Assembly (NCBI GenBank): GCA_010015655.1
Contig: ML976715.1
Span: 158,115 to 222,114 of the forward strand
DNA length: 64,000 bases
Direction of reading: 5' to 3'
Source of the DNA: Bimuria novae-zelandiae CBS 107.79
Lineage: Eukaryota > Ascomycota > Dothideomycetes > Pleosporales > Didymosphaeriaceae
The translations under genes and the position numbers were made by a program. Below are positions 35,722 to 47,591 of this stretch, one piece after another; within the stretch, counting starts at the first letter, position 1; each line of letters starts with the position of its first letter. Under the pieces are notes generated by a model. The model saw only the letters and a list, made by a program, of their open reading frames with translations, was not told the DNA's origin and made no database searches.

Positions 35722-36395
35722 TTACAACATGAGCGCAAGACCAAGAGCACCCAGAACAGCTGCTGCAGCAAAAGTAGGCACGGGAGAGGCACCGGAGAAG
35801 TCAGCAGAGGACGAGGCATCAGTGGCAGAGGCATCGGAGGCGGAGGGAGAGCTCGAGCTTGCTGTAGGCGCTACCGCTCCGGACGACGTCTGGGACGCCG
35901 AAGCGGTCGCGGGCGTGGAGCCAGAGGATATCAAAGAGGACGCTCCAGAGACAGCGGAAGATAGCGCGGTAGCAGCAGCGGAGGAATCGTAGCTAGTGCT
36001 ACTAAAAGAGCAAGACCTGACAATATCATAGACATCTAAATATTAATTAGTATCGTTTGAAAGGGATGGGTCCAATTGAATGATAGAACTTACCGCTTTC
36101 ACGATCACCACCGTTCTGAGCAATGTAAGCGGCGCAAAGAGGTACGAGAGAAGATGCGTTGTTGCCATTGCAGATGCACTGGGTTTCGGCGGCATCGTCG
36201 TCTAATTCCATTGTTAGCAAACAGAATTGCAACGAAGTTGCTTTGCTTACTTGTACTGTTGTCGCAGTTCCGGGTCAGCGACACGATGGAAGAGCAGACG
36301 CTCTGGCACTGCTGAGGCACATCGTCCTGGTCAACATCCTGCGCCAGGCCAATCGCCGAAAGCGCAAAAACGAGTGCGAGCTTCTGGAAATGCAT
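35722..36395 (-). CDS. GPI-anchored, serine-rich, cysteine-containing surface protein
   Basis: Three exons (36395-36251, 36201-36094, 36035-35722) with 49- and 58-bp introns (GTAAGC...TTAG and GTAAGT...TTTAG) encode 188 residues. Signal peptide 1-18 (MHFQKLALVFALSAIGLA). Seven cysteines at 30, 34, 44, 57, 59, 71 and 94 form a CX3C...CXC pattern seen in fungal extracellular GPI proteins. Residues ~95-165 are Ser/Ala/Thr-rich and likely O-glycosylated. The C terminus FAAAAVLGALGLALML is a GPI-attachment signal. It probably resides in the cell wall or plasma membrane. A hAT transposon begins 100 bp upstream of the start codon, so its native promoter is displaced or altered. Confidence 0.85.
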
Positions 36396-36495
36396 TCTGG
36401 TAGTGATGGACGTTTAAAATACGAATATGAGATGAGTTTAGAGTTTGTGTGAATGGATAGTTGTTTGTTTTTGTGCTGGGTTTCCTGGATGGACT

Positions 36496-39400
36496 CAGAG
36501 ATGCCAACAATCAATCATGTTTCAATATATTGATTGATATTGATTGAAATTCAATATTCAATTAATTCAATACTTTAGCTGCTATTTTCAATTCAATTTC
36601 AATATCCTATGAAAATATTGATTGATATATTGAAACTTGATTGATATTTTTTACCTCTATAGTAGTAGAAATAATTCTGTGTTTAAGCTGTACTTAGCCA
36701 TAGCCTGCTAAGCCTTTCTTTTGAACTTAATCGCGTACTTTCTTAGCTAAACTATTATTACTACCACGTAGCCTACTAGCATATATAATATACGCGTTAT
36801 TTAGTATAATTTATCTATTTATAAATAATTTTTAATGCCTTTTATCTTAGCTAAACGCGTAGCTAAGGTAGCTAACACGCTATTTAAACGCGCTAAACGT
36901 AACTACAAACCTACACTTAAAGCCCGCGAGGGCGATGGCACGCAGTAACCAAAGCCTGTATACCTAGGTACCCCACCGCCTACACAGCCTATAGGGCCGC
37001 CAAACGAGACACTTGCACTACCGACCGACACTACTTCTCCGCGGTATAAGCTATTCACAGCAGCCTTATAAGCCACGAAAGACGCGCTGTTTAAGCGAAG
37101 GCTGCTTAACCTGGTGCTAGAGTCTAATATAGTGCGCCCTAGAGGAGTGTTAATAGTGGCTATAGAGGCAACGATAGACCTATATATTAATAATGTTAAC
37201 GTAGGGCTTTACTCTAGCCTTATTAACGACGTAGACGACGTGGACTTTGCGCGATTACCTAGCTATTATAAACCTACTACTATAATAAAGCAAGGCTAAA
37301 GTTAGATATTTAAGCATAGCTACTATATAGCTAAACTATTAAACTTAATAGAGGCCTGGTGGCTCTGTAAATACTGCTATTAACATAAGAGGTTTAGTAG
37401 TATCTTTAAAGTTATAATATTAACCTCTACTGCTAATGCACACTTAGCTTAAATAATACCTAGCTATTAGCTTAATAAGGATAGCCTAATACCTCTACCT
37501 ACATGCTTATTGCCTTAAGGGTAGTTAATACTTACACTTACGTAAGGCCGTAGTATTAAAATCTCTTAAGAGGTTGCTAACGAGCTTAGTTACTTTAACG
37601 TATATAGGTTTTAATTACAGGCTATACTATAGCTTGTTAATAATAACTACCTTTTTCGCGAGTTCGAGAACCCTGCCTTTTAAGCCATGCTACGATTTAC
37701 CAACCCTGTAGCTAAAGACGCGCTGTGGAGGAGTTGTACAAGTATGGCAACCTTTATAATAAAGCTATACCACTAGCTAAAGCCGCAGGTTGTAAAAGAC
37801 CTATCTTAGGCTCGTAGTAAAATACACATAAGCTTTAACAGGTAGACTATAAAAGGCGGACATCGCGGCTTCTTTAGTATTATTACTTACTACGCTAACG
37901 AAGCTAGAGAAGTAAAGGACTTGCCTATTACGCTCCCCTAGCTTAGTAGTGCTTATACTGGCGAGAGGATAGTAGAGCTAATTACTAAGATTCTGTAGTT
38001 ATTTAGCGTAAATAACAGTAACCTTAGCTACTTTGTGCTTAATAATGCGTACGCTAATAATACGGCTATATAAAAACTTAGCGTATTATTTAGCTTTTTA
38101 TTTAGTAACTATCGCCTCCGCTGTGCTCCTTATACACTTAATCTTATTAGTTAAAACATTATATTTAGCAAGGACAGCGACGCCTACAACAACACTACTA
38201 ATAATATAGAAGAAGAAGAGTTTTATATAGCAGAGTGGCAGAAAGATGGCCTACTTAGTATGTTTCTAGATATCGTTAATTACATTAATACGCCTAAATA
38301 ATACAACCTCTTCTATCGCTGCTAACGTTAATTGCATAAAGATCTTCCTACATACGCCAAACTTAAGCTATACGAGCTAGTACGCCTAGTTATTACGCGT
38401 TAGAATAGCTTTAGTAGCCCGTTTAAGCGTGGTATACTACTCTAGTCTACCTTTTACGCGTATACTACCTATTATATTAAAGAGACTAAGATAGCTAATA
38501 GCTACGCTTAGTAGCGTGGTAGCTAGCTACTAAAAGTGCCGCGATGGATGCGATCTAGTAGGCTTACCTTTACTAATTAGGTAGTAATAACTAAATACGT
38601 TACTATCTTGTAGCCCCTAAAGTTGGCTACCGATTGCTTGCAAGGTCGTGGTAAAACTAGTAGGTTTAGTACACTCTATAAGGTACTTCCTATATTTAAA
38701 ATATTAATTAATAAGTATAAAGCACGCTTACTACTATATAAGAGCATTAACTATAAGCACGAAACTGCACCTAAAGACTATATTATTATTAATTTACGCT
38801 CCGCGCTTAAGAAAGCTAACGACTACTATTATAGGCAACTTAATTCCCTAGCCTACTACGCCGCTACGATACTCCACCCGCGCTATAAAATATACTATAA
38901 TTAATTATAGCAACGAGATAGTAAGAAACTTAAAGCTTAGTATATAAGATTTTAGTAGCTTTAGGCTTAATATAAGCTAACTATAGATATAGTAGCTATG
39001 CCTACCCTCTAACGCACAGCAAGCGCGCTTAATAACGCTATTAACTCTATACTTAATAATAAAGACGATAGCGATAACTTGGAGGATAAATATATAGAGT
39101 AGAAGAAGGAGCCTAAGTGGTCCACGGCGGAATACAAGAGCGAGCACTCGCCAACCCTTGTTAAATACTAGATATCGTACGAGAGGAAGTATCCTAACCT
39201 ATCCTGCTTTGCTATTAATATAATAATAATACTGGCTTCTAGCTATAAGTATAAGCGAGTTTTTAGCTAGTTAGGTAACCTTCTTAAGTCTAAGCAACGC
39301 AAGATTAGCTCTTAACTACTTACTGCTTTATAATACGTTAAGGCGTGGTACTAAGCTAGATTTTTATTTCTAACTAATGCAGGCTTTAATGCAAAGATGG

Positions 39401-39601
39401 GGGATAAGAGTACACAGTAGACCTACGATATTTAGAATTAGTGGCCGAATAAGTAATTAACTTTAATAATTTAATATTAATATTAATTAATATACTACTT
39501 TTGAGGTTAATTTTCAATCAATTTAATCACAACACCAAAAAACTACCAATCAATACAATATTGGAGCTTCAATATTGATTGATTGATTACTGGCATCTCT
39601 G
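36496..39601 (+). mobile_element. hAT DNA transposon with 8-bp target duplication, RIP-inactivated
   Basis: 3106 bp between perfect 8-bp direct repeats GATGGACT (36488-36495 and 39602-39609). Ends are CAGAGATGCCA... and ...TGGCATCTCTG, a hAT-type terminal inverted repeat followed by AATCAATC-rich subterminal sequence. The plus-strand transposase remnant (about 36830-39420) is full of TAA/TAG. Near its end (about 39170-39360) it keeps the hATC dimerisation block: YPNLSCFAI, then SSYKYKRVFS and LRxW-like VKAWY. TSD, ends and hATC block agree. Confidence 0.92.
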
Positions 39602-39609
39602 GATGGACT

Positions 39610-40130
39610 TAATGCTGCGTCCTTTATAAGATCAACATCTTCCCCATCGCACTCATTCCATACCTTGAAAGCAATCCTGTTCTTAACTTTCCGCGTCATA
39701 GTGGAGCTTGGCACAACTTGGGTGAAAGCACCCCGCTCCGCCTTTACAGGATGTCCCAGATGGGGCTGCTTGGCCGTCACAACCGTAGATCAACCGAAAA
39801 GGGCAAGAGAGCACGCGACACAGCAACTCTAGCGCAGAATCGCCGACCAGGCATTTAGAAGGGCCGATCAGAAATGCCATCCAATTCCAACGTCAATGTT
39901 TAGGTCCTGCGGCTCCAATGCTTCGCTCGATGCGACGCGGTGCATGCCGGCTGTGCTGCCTTAGCAGCCTTGTTCGGTTTCACGATCAATCTTGGCCTAC
40001 AAGAATAGATTGCACGTGGGGAAAATTCTGCTTTGGCGATTCATCTGTATGGATGTAGGTAGGTTTGCATTCACGTCGTGGTTGCGTGAGAGAAGAGGCG
40101 CAGGCGGGAAGGCTTGTGCAAGCCTTGCTC
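39610..40130. other. Short single-copy island between transposons
   Basis: Normal base composition. It separates the hAT element from the Fot1-like element at 40133 and shows no supported gene. Confidence 0.5.
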
Positions 40131-40520
40131 TACCGTAGCTTGGCAGCTGGCGCGTCGCGTCACCGAACGCGCCACCCCACCATGCAATACCCCAACTTCA
40201 ATGCGCTGCATCTCCACCAATATAGACCTAATTACGGCCGCGATAGAAGTAATTAAATTATAAAAACTAAAAAATCTTTCCTATATTAAAAAATTATAAA
40301 AGAATTTAGTATTATATAATTTATACTAACGCGCTAGTATAAGCGCTTTATTAGCTAGTAGTAGGTTTTTATATAATATAGCTAAAATATTACCTAATAG
40401 CAAGAATAAGAGCTTTTATAATATATTAAGCGCCTTACTAAACGTAGCCTTTCTTTTATATAGTAAATAATATAAAGCTTTACCTCTATAATAGCTAAAA
40501 AAAATATTAGCTTATTATAG

Positions 40521-40954
40521 TGTTAGGACCACGAACCCCACAAGGATAAAGAAGCCTGACAATTACGCCAAAAGAGTAATTGTTAACAAAGTAGCAGAGT
40601 TAACGGGACCTAACAGGGCGCGGGATAGCTTAGTTAGTAGTCACGTGACAAAGTCCCGCATAAAGGGAAGTCCTATAGGACTACAGGGCCTTGGCGGGAC
40701 TACGAAGAAGGAATAGGCTAGTATATAGTGTGGCAACTTTCCTATTATTGTTTCCTTCCTTGTAGTTAACTTATATATCTTCTATGCGAGTACGTTCTCC
40801 TATATAGACTAATAGTTATCTTATTTATTATAAGATTAGATTATCTAGCCGCGCTAAGTGTCGCATTAACTTATACTACTAAATAATCTATAAAGCACCA
40901 CGATACCTTACCGCCCTAACCTAGATTAAAATAAGGTGTGAGAGCCTTATAACA
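40521..40954 (+). repeat. Gypsy 5' LTR
   Basis: 434 bp, TGTTAGGACC...CCTTATAACA. It lacks an 18-bp block (ACCGTAGTCCCTAGGACT-like) present in the 3' LTR, which accounts exactly for the length difference. Confidence 0.93.
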
Positions 40955-41019
40955 CTTTAACTACCCTATAGTATAATAGCAGGACCTAGTTCAACCACCG
41001 CAGCTCCGGCACCTAAGGA

Positions 41020-42110
41020 AAAGACCCTAGGAGAGATAGTTATTAAACAAGTAGCTTAGATAGCCCAGTTACAGGAAATTATTAACTAGATAAGCGAAAA
41101 GATGAGCTAATAAGAAAATGCGAAACATTAACTAAAAGTCCTAAAGCCCGAACCCTATTTAGGAAAGGGTCACCCAGGAACGTTCCTAACCTAGATAGAA
41201 CTATTCATCCGTTATAACCTAGGAAAGTTTAATACGGAACAAGATAAAATCCTAATTACCTATATAAATATGCAAGACAAGGCAGCCGCATAGGCTAGAC
41301 TAATAATTAACAATTTCCTTAAGAATGGCAAATTGGAGGATTATAGTTTAGACGCCACTAAAGACGCCTTTAAGGACTAGGAGTCTTTTTGCAAGGCCAT
41401 AAAAGGAATATTTAGCACTATTAATAAAGGATATTAAGCCAAAATACGCCTCCAGCACCTACGTCAGGAGAAATCGGCGGTACTTTATACACTAGAGTTT
41501 AAACAGATCATGGCAGAACTTGAAGGATGGGGAGAAGCCCTACTTATAATTACCTACTATAACAGACTAAAAGAATTAGTTAAAGACGAATTGGTCCACT
41601 AAGGAAAAGCAGACGACCTAGAAGAACTTATTAATAATGCAATTAAAGTAGATAATTACCTATACGAACGCAAGCTAGAAAAATAGCATGGTACTAGGCT
41701 ACTTACTAGAAAAGAGAATTGATCCAGGCCCGCAGGAAGAGCCCAGGACGGAGATATTATTATAACTAATAAAGCCTAATAGTATAAAAAGAAGAACGGC
41801 AAGGGAAAATAGTCGTATAGACTAAAGAAGAGTTATTAGGGCAAGAATAGTATCTCGCAGGAAGAGTAAGAATACAGGTTTAAAGATAAAGCCTACCTTT
41901 AATATAGCAAGCTAGGCTACTTCGCCAAAGACTGCAACGATTAGGAGACTAAGGTTAATATAACTAACCTCTTACAAGTGGCTATAGTCACCCTTACGCC
42001 GGTAGAAGCTAACGGAGTGGATCTTACGCAGGAGATCCTGGAGCTAATAAAAGAGGAAGAGGAACGAAAGACCCTTCCTAAGTACTAGATCTTCTAAAGA
42101 CTAGCTAACG
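41020..42110 (+). pseudogene. Gypsy gag, RIP-degraded
   Basis: Plus-strand frame with capsid-like blocks (PYLGKGHPGTFLT-type near 41150; FKQIMAELEGWGE near 41500). A zinc knuckle at 41894-41935 keeps CX2CX4HX4C spacing, but the first two Cys and the His all read Tyr, the outcome of G-to-A and C-to-T transitions. Multiple TAA/TAG. Non-functional. Confidence 0.75.
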
Positions 42111-43659
42111 ACACTTACTAGATGTGCAGCAGTGCGCTACATTAATTATCTTAGTGTGAGGCAAAAGTAATCGTCTAAGGGGCACACGCATGGGACGCCT
42201 ACTGGCTAGCAGAGAAACTACAGGGGCGCCTAAAATAATACCTACGCCAGATCACGATACAGGAACGACATAAATACGCCAAATAGTGGCAATGCACGCG
42301 TAAAGGATGCCGACAACACTCTAAGGCTAGAGTTAGGGCCTCCTATTTTCTAGGAGGTTTAGAATACTATAGGCTAAAGCAGAGCTAGTGCAGCGTGCCT
42401 AATAATTATTATAAGTACTTTTTAGCCTATTAGGCTAAGCACTATAAATGGAATAGTTAGCATTAATGTTTTAATATTACCTATAAGCTACACAGGTAGT
42501 AAAAGTTCGAAATAGGCTAGTTTCCTTAGGGCTTAGACCCCCGCGATACTAGCACGATAATAAGAAATACGTAGCTAGGAAGAGACACGGACTACTTATT
42601 AATTAAGTAAGAATAATATAATCTATAGTGCTTCGCACACCTAAGCCTATAGGAAGAAGTAGCCTCCTTAAATAGCTATCTAGGGCATAATATATTAGCC
42701 CAGAACAAATGCCTTACTCTAAATTGCCCGCAACATGGGAATTAAGGAGTATATAAATCTAATAAGATTAGAGAGACTTACGCCCTATATTAACAGCGAT
42801 ATAAGTGGCACTAAATTAAGGAAGTCTCTAAGCTATCTAAGGTCTAGGACTAGATTAAGAAAGCCGACGCCGGTTAGCCTAAAACCTTAGACAAAGGGTC
42901 CGATGATTTAAAAAACTAGATCGTTACTAGGCAACAAGCCACACTAATAATAGTGCAATTATTATAGCTTATTAAGTAGACACTCGCAGAATTAAGAAAC
43001 GCTTAATTAAAGATATTACAGTGCATAGACATCGTGTTATAGCTCTAATTAACCTAGGGGCAAACGCGTGTCTAATCGCCCCGCGAGTAGTTAAGAAGTA
43101 TAATATACTATATTATAATAAGAAAACACTGCTGCAAATAGGACTTGCGGACGGGACCCGATTATAAGAATATAGTAATAATTGGCTACGCCTTAAGACG
43201 GCGCCGGTACAAGTTAACATAAAAGGCCTAGAGAGCTAACACGTCTTCACCATCGTAGAGATGGGAAACATCGAAGCCATTATTAGATACAAATGGCTAG
43301 AACAACACAATCTACGAATAGACTAGATTAAACAAATGATCCTTCCCCGGGACCTACTAGCGAAGGCTTAGGCGAGCCCTAGTAGGAGGGAAACTCCCCA
43401 ACCTTAGGCAAGAAAAAGGAGTCGACTATCTAGGATATAAGAAATATTAGTATATAAGATAAACAGGATCTTAAAGTAACACCTAGGGCAGGTGCACTGC
43501 ATATAGGTCTAGAAGACTAAGATAGTCCTAGACAACCCTGGTCTGCCGGAAGAATACAAGGAATTTATAGACCTATTTAAGAAACACGACGAGACTATCT
43601 TACCTAAACATAAGGAGTAGGATTACGAGATACTACTAGTAAAGGGAGCCAAGCTACGG

Positions 43660-44760
43660 CCAGAACGCCTAAGGCCCCTCACCTATAAACAAGAAAAAGA
43701 GTTAAAAGAGCTAATACAGAAGAATCTACGCTTAGGGAAATAGTGGCCTAGTTAGAGTCCTATGGCCTTCCCTATACTCTTTATTCGTAAAAAAGACGGC
43801 AGGCTGCGACTCTGTGTAGATTATAAATAGCTAAACGCTATGATAATTAAGAATTACTACCTATTACTACTAATAACAGAGCTTATAGATAGACTCCGAG
43901 GAGCTAAATACTTCACGAAATTCAACGTTCGGGATGGATTCTATAGGATTTAAATTACAAAAGGGCATAAGTGGAAAACGGCGTTCCGCACACGATATGG
44001 CCTTTTCGAGTATACAGTTATGCCTATAGGGCTAACCAACGCACTAGCAACCTTCTAGGAGTTAATAAATTAAGTACTATATAAATACTTAGACGTATTC
44101 TGCACGGCGTACCTCGACGATATCTTAATATACTCACACGGAACCTTAGAAGAGCACAAAGGACATGTACGTAAAGTACTATAAAAGTTATAAGAGCATT
44201 AATTGCTCCTATACCCTAAGAAGTGCGAGTTCCATGTCACTAAGACGGAATATTTGGGATTTGTGATATCCCGAGAAGGTGTTAAGATGGACCTAAAGAA
44301 AATCGCGATAATAAAAGAATGGCCACTATTATAATTAGTAAAAGATATTTAGTCATTCTTAGGCTTCACCAACTTCTATCGCAAATTTATTAGGAACTAC
44401 TTAAAGACGACCGCTCTGTTAACAGAACTTATAAAAATAGGGAAATGGCAACCTCTGCAAAAGGTAAAAATAGTGGCTTTTAAGTAGCTTAAACGCCTAT
44501 TCCTAACGGCACCCCTACTATAGATATACAACCTAGAGTGGCGATATCGTATCTATACGGATGCATTGGACTATGCGCTAGGGGCCATATTATTATAAGA
44601 GTGCGACGATAGTAAATAGAGACCCGTCTTCTATTACGCACGCAAGCTCTTAGGAGTAAAACTAAATTATAAGATTTACAATAAGGAGTTGCTCGCAATT
44701 ATTAACTATTTTAAGTAATAAGAAGCGCAGCTTAAAGGAGTAAAGCACTAGATAGAGATC
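43660..44760 (+). pseudogene. Gypsy reverse transcriptase / RNase H, RIP-degraded
   Basis: Contains KKDGRLRLCVDY (43790 onward), [16 protein letters not shown] and the intact catalytic box [10 protein letters not shown] (YLDD at 44110-44121), then the RNase H start TDALDYALGA near 44560. Stops at former Gln/Trp codons (for example VDY*LNA) inactivate it although the catalytic box survives. Confidence 0.88.
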
Positions 44761-45169
44761 TTTTTAGATTACCTTAACCTCACGCGCTTTATAACTACAA
44801 AGAAGCTTAATTAATAATAGGCTAGATGGTCGGAATAGATAGCAGAATTCGGCTTTTATATTACCTATTTATTTGGTAACTTGAACGCCGCAGTAGACGC
44901 GCTTAGCAGGTGTTTAGATCTTATAGAAGAAGACAATATTGGTAACCATGTTATAATCTTAACCTACGCGAAGGATAGAACCCTTTACTATAATAAAATA
45001 TAGCTTACGCTAGCACTAGAAGCACGGCGCGCGGATCTTACCTATTATAGGCTAGCTATAAAAGAGATATAGGATTATAGTAGGCTTAAGGACAAGAATT
45101 ACTAAGCGTATAATCTCTACTAAGCCATAAAATTAACAGCACGGGACTATTAAAACTGTATTTAGATTA

Positions 45170-45930
45170 GCAAGTAGATAGCTCCGCTACTAATTAAAAA
45201 ACTATACGAAGACAAGGATTAGGGATACCTAAGGATCGCCGAAACGACGCGTTAAATCGCGAACGAATATGCCATCCCTAGGCTACGCCAGGCGGTATAG
45301 AAGGTTTTAGGCAACTATTTGGCCTGTTATAAGAATAAGCCTAAGAGATATAAGCCCTATAGCCTCTTATAATTACTACAGCCGCCCCTAAGACTATAGT
45401 TAAGCGTGACTATAGACTTTATCGTGAAGCTACCAGCATTACTAGCACTAGGGAATAAGGATCCCTATAACTTAATCTTGGTTATAATCTATTAACTTAC
45501 TAAGGAGTTAAGGTTTATGCTAATTAGGGAAGCTATATCAACAGAAGAACTAGCCTATGTAGTAAAACGAGAACTGATATTACAGGTTAGACGACCTAAC
45601 GAGTTTATTACAGACAGGGCCAAGATATTTATATCGTTATACTAGACCACGTTTATAGCTAAATTAGGGATTAAGTATAAGCTCACGACGAGCTTCTATC
45701 CTAAAATAGATGGCTAAACTAAGCGAATAAACTAAACGTTAGAATAGTATCTCTAGATGTATATAAATAAGCTTTAAGGTAACTGGGTTAAGCTATTGCT
45801 AACGGCCTAGCTGGCATATAATAGCGCAAGATCGGCGACTACGGGGTACTCGCCATATTACGCCAACCATGGATGTAAGCCAATAACTTACCAGGATCTA
45901 TTAGATATCTAGAGCATTACGAAGAATGCA
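45170..45930 (+). pseudogene. Gypsy integrase, RIP-degraded
   Basis: Zinc-binding remnant (NYLACYKNKPKRYK), core blocks TIDFIVKLP and EFITDRAKIF with two catalytic Asp, and DG*TKRIN* where family members read TER.N. The catalytic Glu is therefore replaced by Lys, as a G-to-A transition would give. The expected ANHGCKP region follows near 45870. Confidence 0.8.
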
Positions 45931-46268
45931 GCTAATAAGGCTAAACTTATACAGGACCTATATAAAATACTACACGAGAATATCGCGCGACGTAATAAAT
46001 AAACAGCGCGATAAGCAAATAAGAAAAGGATTATAAGACTAACCTTTAAGGAGGGGGATAAAGTCCTCTTCTTACGAAAAAATCTTAAGATAATAAGGCT
46101 AAGCAAAAAACTAGATAACCTTTAAAAGGGACTATTTAAAATTTAAGAGGTTAAGGGACTAGTTAATTTTAAACTATAGCTACTTATAGATACACGGATC
46201 CACCCGGTCTTCCACAAGTCATTGTTGGAACTAGTACCACCAGACGCCGAACTAGAAACCTAGCTCAA

Positions 46269-46440
46269 ACTCGAAGATAAGGAGTACGAGGTCAAAGCTA
46301 TTAGGGACCTATAAAAAATTAGGCGTTAGTACAAGTATCTGGTAAAGTGGGAAGGATGGCCAGAGAACTATAATATGTAAGAACTAGTATAAAATCTTAC
46401 GAACTGCAAGACAGCGCTAGAGAGGTTCTATAAGGAATAT
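46269..46440 (+). pseudogene. Gypsy chromodomain
   Basis: Reads EYEVKAIRDL, then YKYLVKWEGWPENYNM and ERFYKEY, with TAA/TAG at three former Gln/Trp positions. The aromatic/WEGW core marks the element as a chromovirus, a lineage in which this domain steers integration to heterochromatin (known for the family). Confidence 0.88.
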
Positions 46441-46579
46441 TTAGAGGCGCCACGATTAGATTAGCAAGAAACTTAAAAAAGTTAAAGGATATAGAAGGAT
46501 TAAAAGGAATAAATAAGTTAGCCTATAAATAGCCTAAGTTAGCCTGTAGAGGTGCATGTGGCAATAGTTCGCGAAAGCT

Positions 46580-46990
46580 AGTACCCTTTAAATTCTCCTC
46601 TTATTACTCTAACGCCTTAATTACATTAGCAACGCGTAAGTTATACTAGGTATAGTTATACTTTTTCTCCTTTATCTCTGCTAACTCTCGCTTAAGACGC
46701 GCGGTCTTAAAAGTAGCCTAAGCTTAACGCTCTTTTACTTAAAGAAAGGCAAGACGCTTTTTACGCTTCTCCTTTTAAACACGCTCCTAATCCTTCTTAA
46801 GAATCTATAAACTACATTTAGTATAGGCAGCGAGATAGCCCGCACACTACCTAAAGGTAGCGTTAATAAAATACTATAACTTCTTCTTCTAATAACGCTT
46901 ATAACTAAACGCTATCTTTAGGCCCTAAGCTTTTACCTTTTACGCACGAGCACGACGGGTCGCTAAGGACAAATAGGGGGTTCTTAGCAT
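46580..46990 (-). pseudogene. Antisense Lys/Glu-rich ORF between chromodomain and 3' LTR
   Basis: On the minus strand a single frame from ATG 46990 runs over 130 codons, broken only by TAA/TAG. It is highly charged and helix-like (KEKRKKRLAFL, ARLKRELAEIKEKKYSY), with cysteines around FRxCAGYLAAYTKC. It opposes the pol genes. I do not recognise it; a similar antisense frame flanks the other gypsy relic at 16290-16620. Confidence 0.5.
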
Positions 46991-47139
46991 AGTTAGTAAG
47001 GGGAGGGGAATTAAGGAGAGGCTGTGGCCTGCCTTAGGACACGGGGGAAACGCACTTTTATAGTAATTAGCACTAACGCGCTAACGGTATAGCACAGCGA
47101 AGTAAGATATTAGGATAATAACTTTAAAAAGGGGGATAG

Positions 47140-47591
47140 TATTACGACCACGAACCCTATAAGGATAAAGAAGCTAGATAATTACGCTAAGAGAGTAATT
47201 ATTAATAAAGTAGTAGAGTTAATAGGACCTAACGGGGCGCGGGGCAGCTTAGTTAGTAGTTACGTGACGAAGTCCCGCATAAAGGGAAGTCCTATAGGAC
47301 TACCGTAGTCCCTAGGACTACAGGGCCTTGGCGGGACTACGAAGAAGGAATAGGCTAGTATATAGTGTGGCAACTTTCCTATTGTTGTTTCCTTCCTTGT
47401 AGTTAACTTATATATCTTCTGTGCGAGTACGTTCTCCTATATAGACTAATAGTTATCTTATTTATTATAAGATTAAATTGTCTAGCCACGCTAAGTGTCG
47501 CATCAACTTGTACCACTAAATAATCCGTGAAGCACCACGATACCTTACCGCCCTAACCCGGATTGGAACAAGGTGTAAGAGCCTTATAACA
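47140..47591 (+). repeat. Gypsy 3' LTR
   Basis: 452 bp, beginning TATTACGACC (the 5' LTR reads TGTTAGGACC) and ending CCTTATAACA. Apart from an 18-bp extra block and scattered substitutions, mostly transitions, it matches 40521-40954. Confidence 0.93.

Larger units (their letters stand above)
40521..47591 (+). mobile_element. Complete chromodomain Ty3/gypsy retrotransposon, RIP-inactivated
   Basis: 7071 bp with LTRs at 40521-40954 and 47140-47591 and a 5-bp target duplication TATAG (40516-40520, 47592-47596). A polypurine tract AAAAAGGGGGA stands at 47126-47136, immediately before the 3' LTR. Domains in order: gag with zinc knuckle, reverse transcriptase, RNase H (TDALDYALGAILL, about 44560), integrase, chromodomain. 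All frames carry many TAA/TAG. It is inserted in the transposase gene of copy D. Confidence 0.95.
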
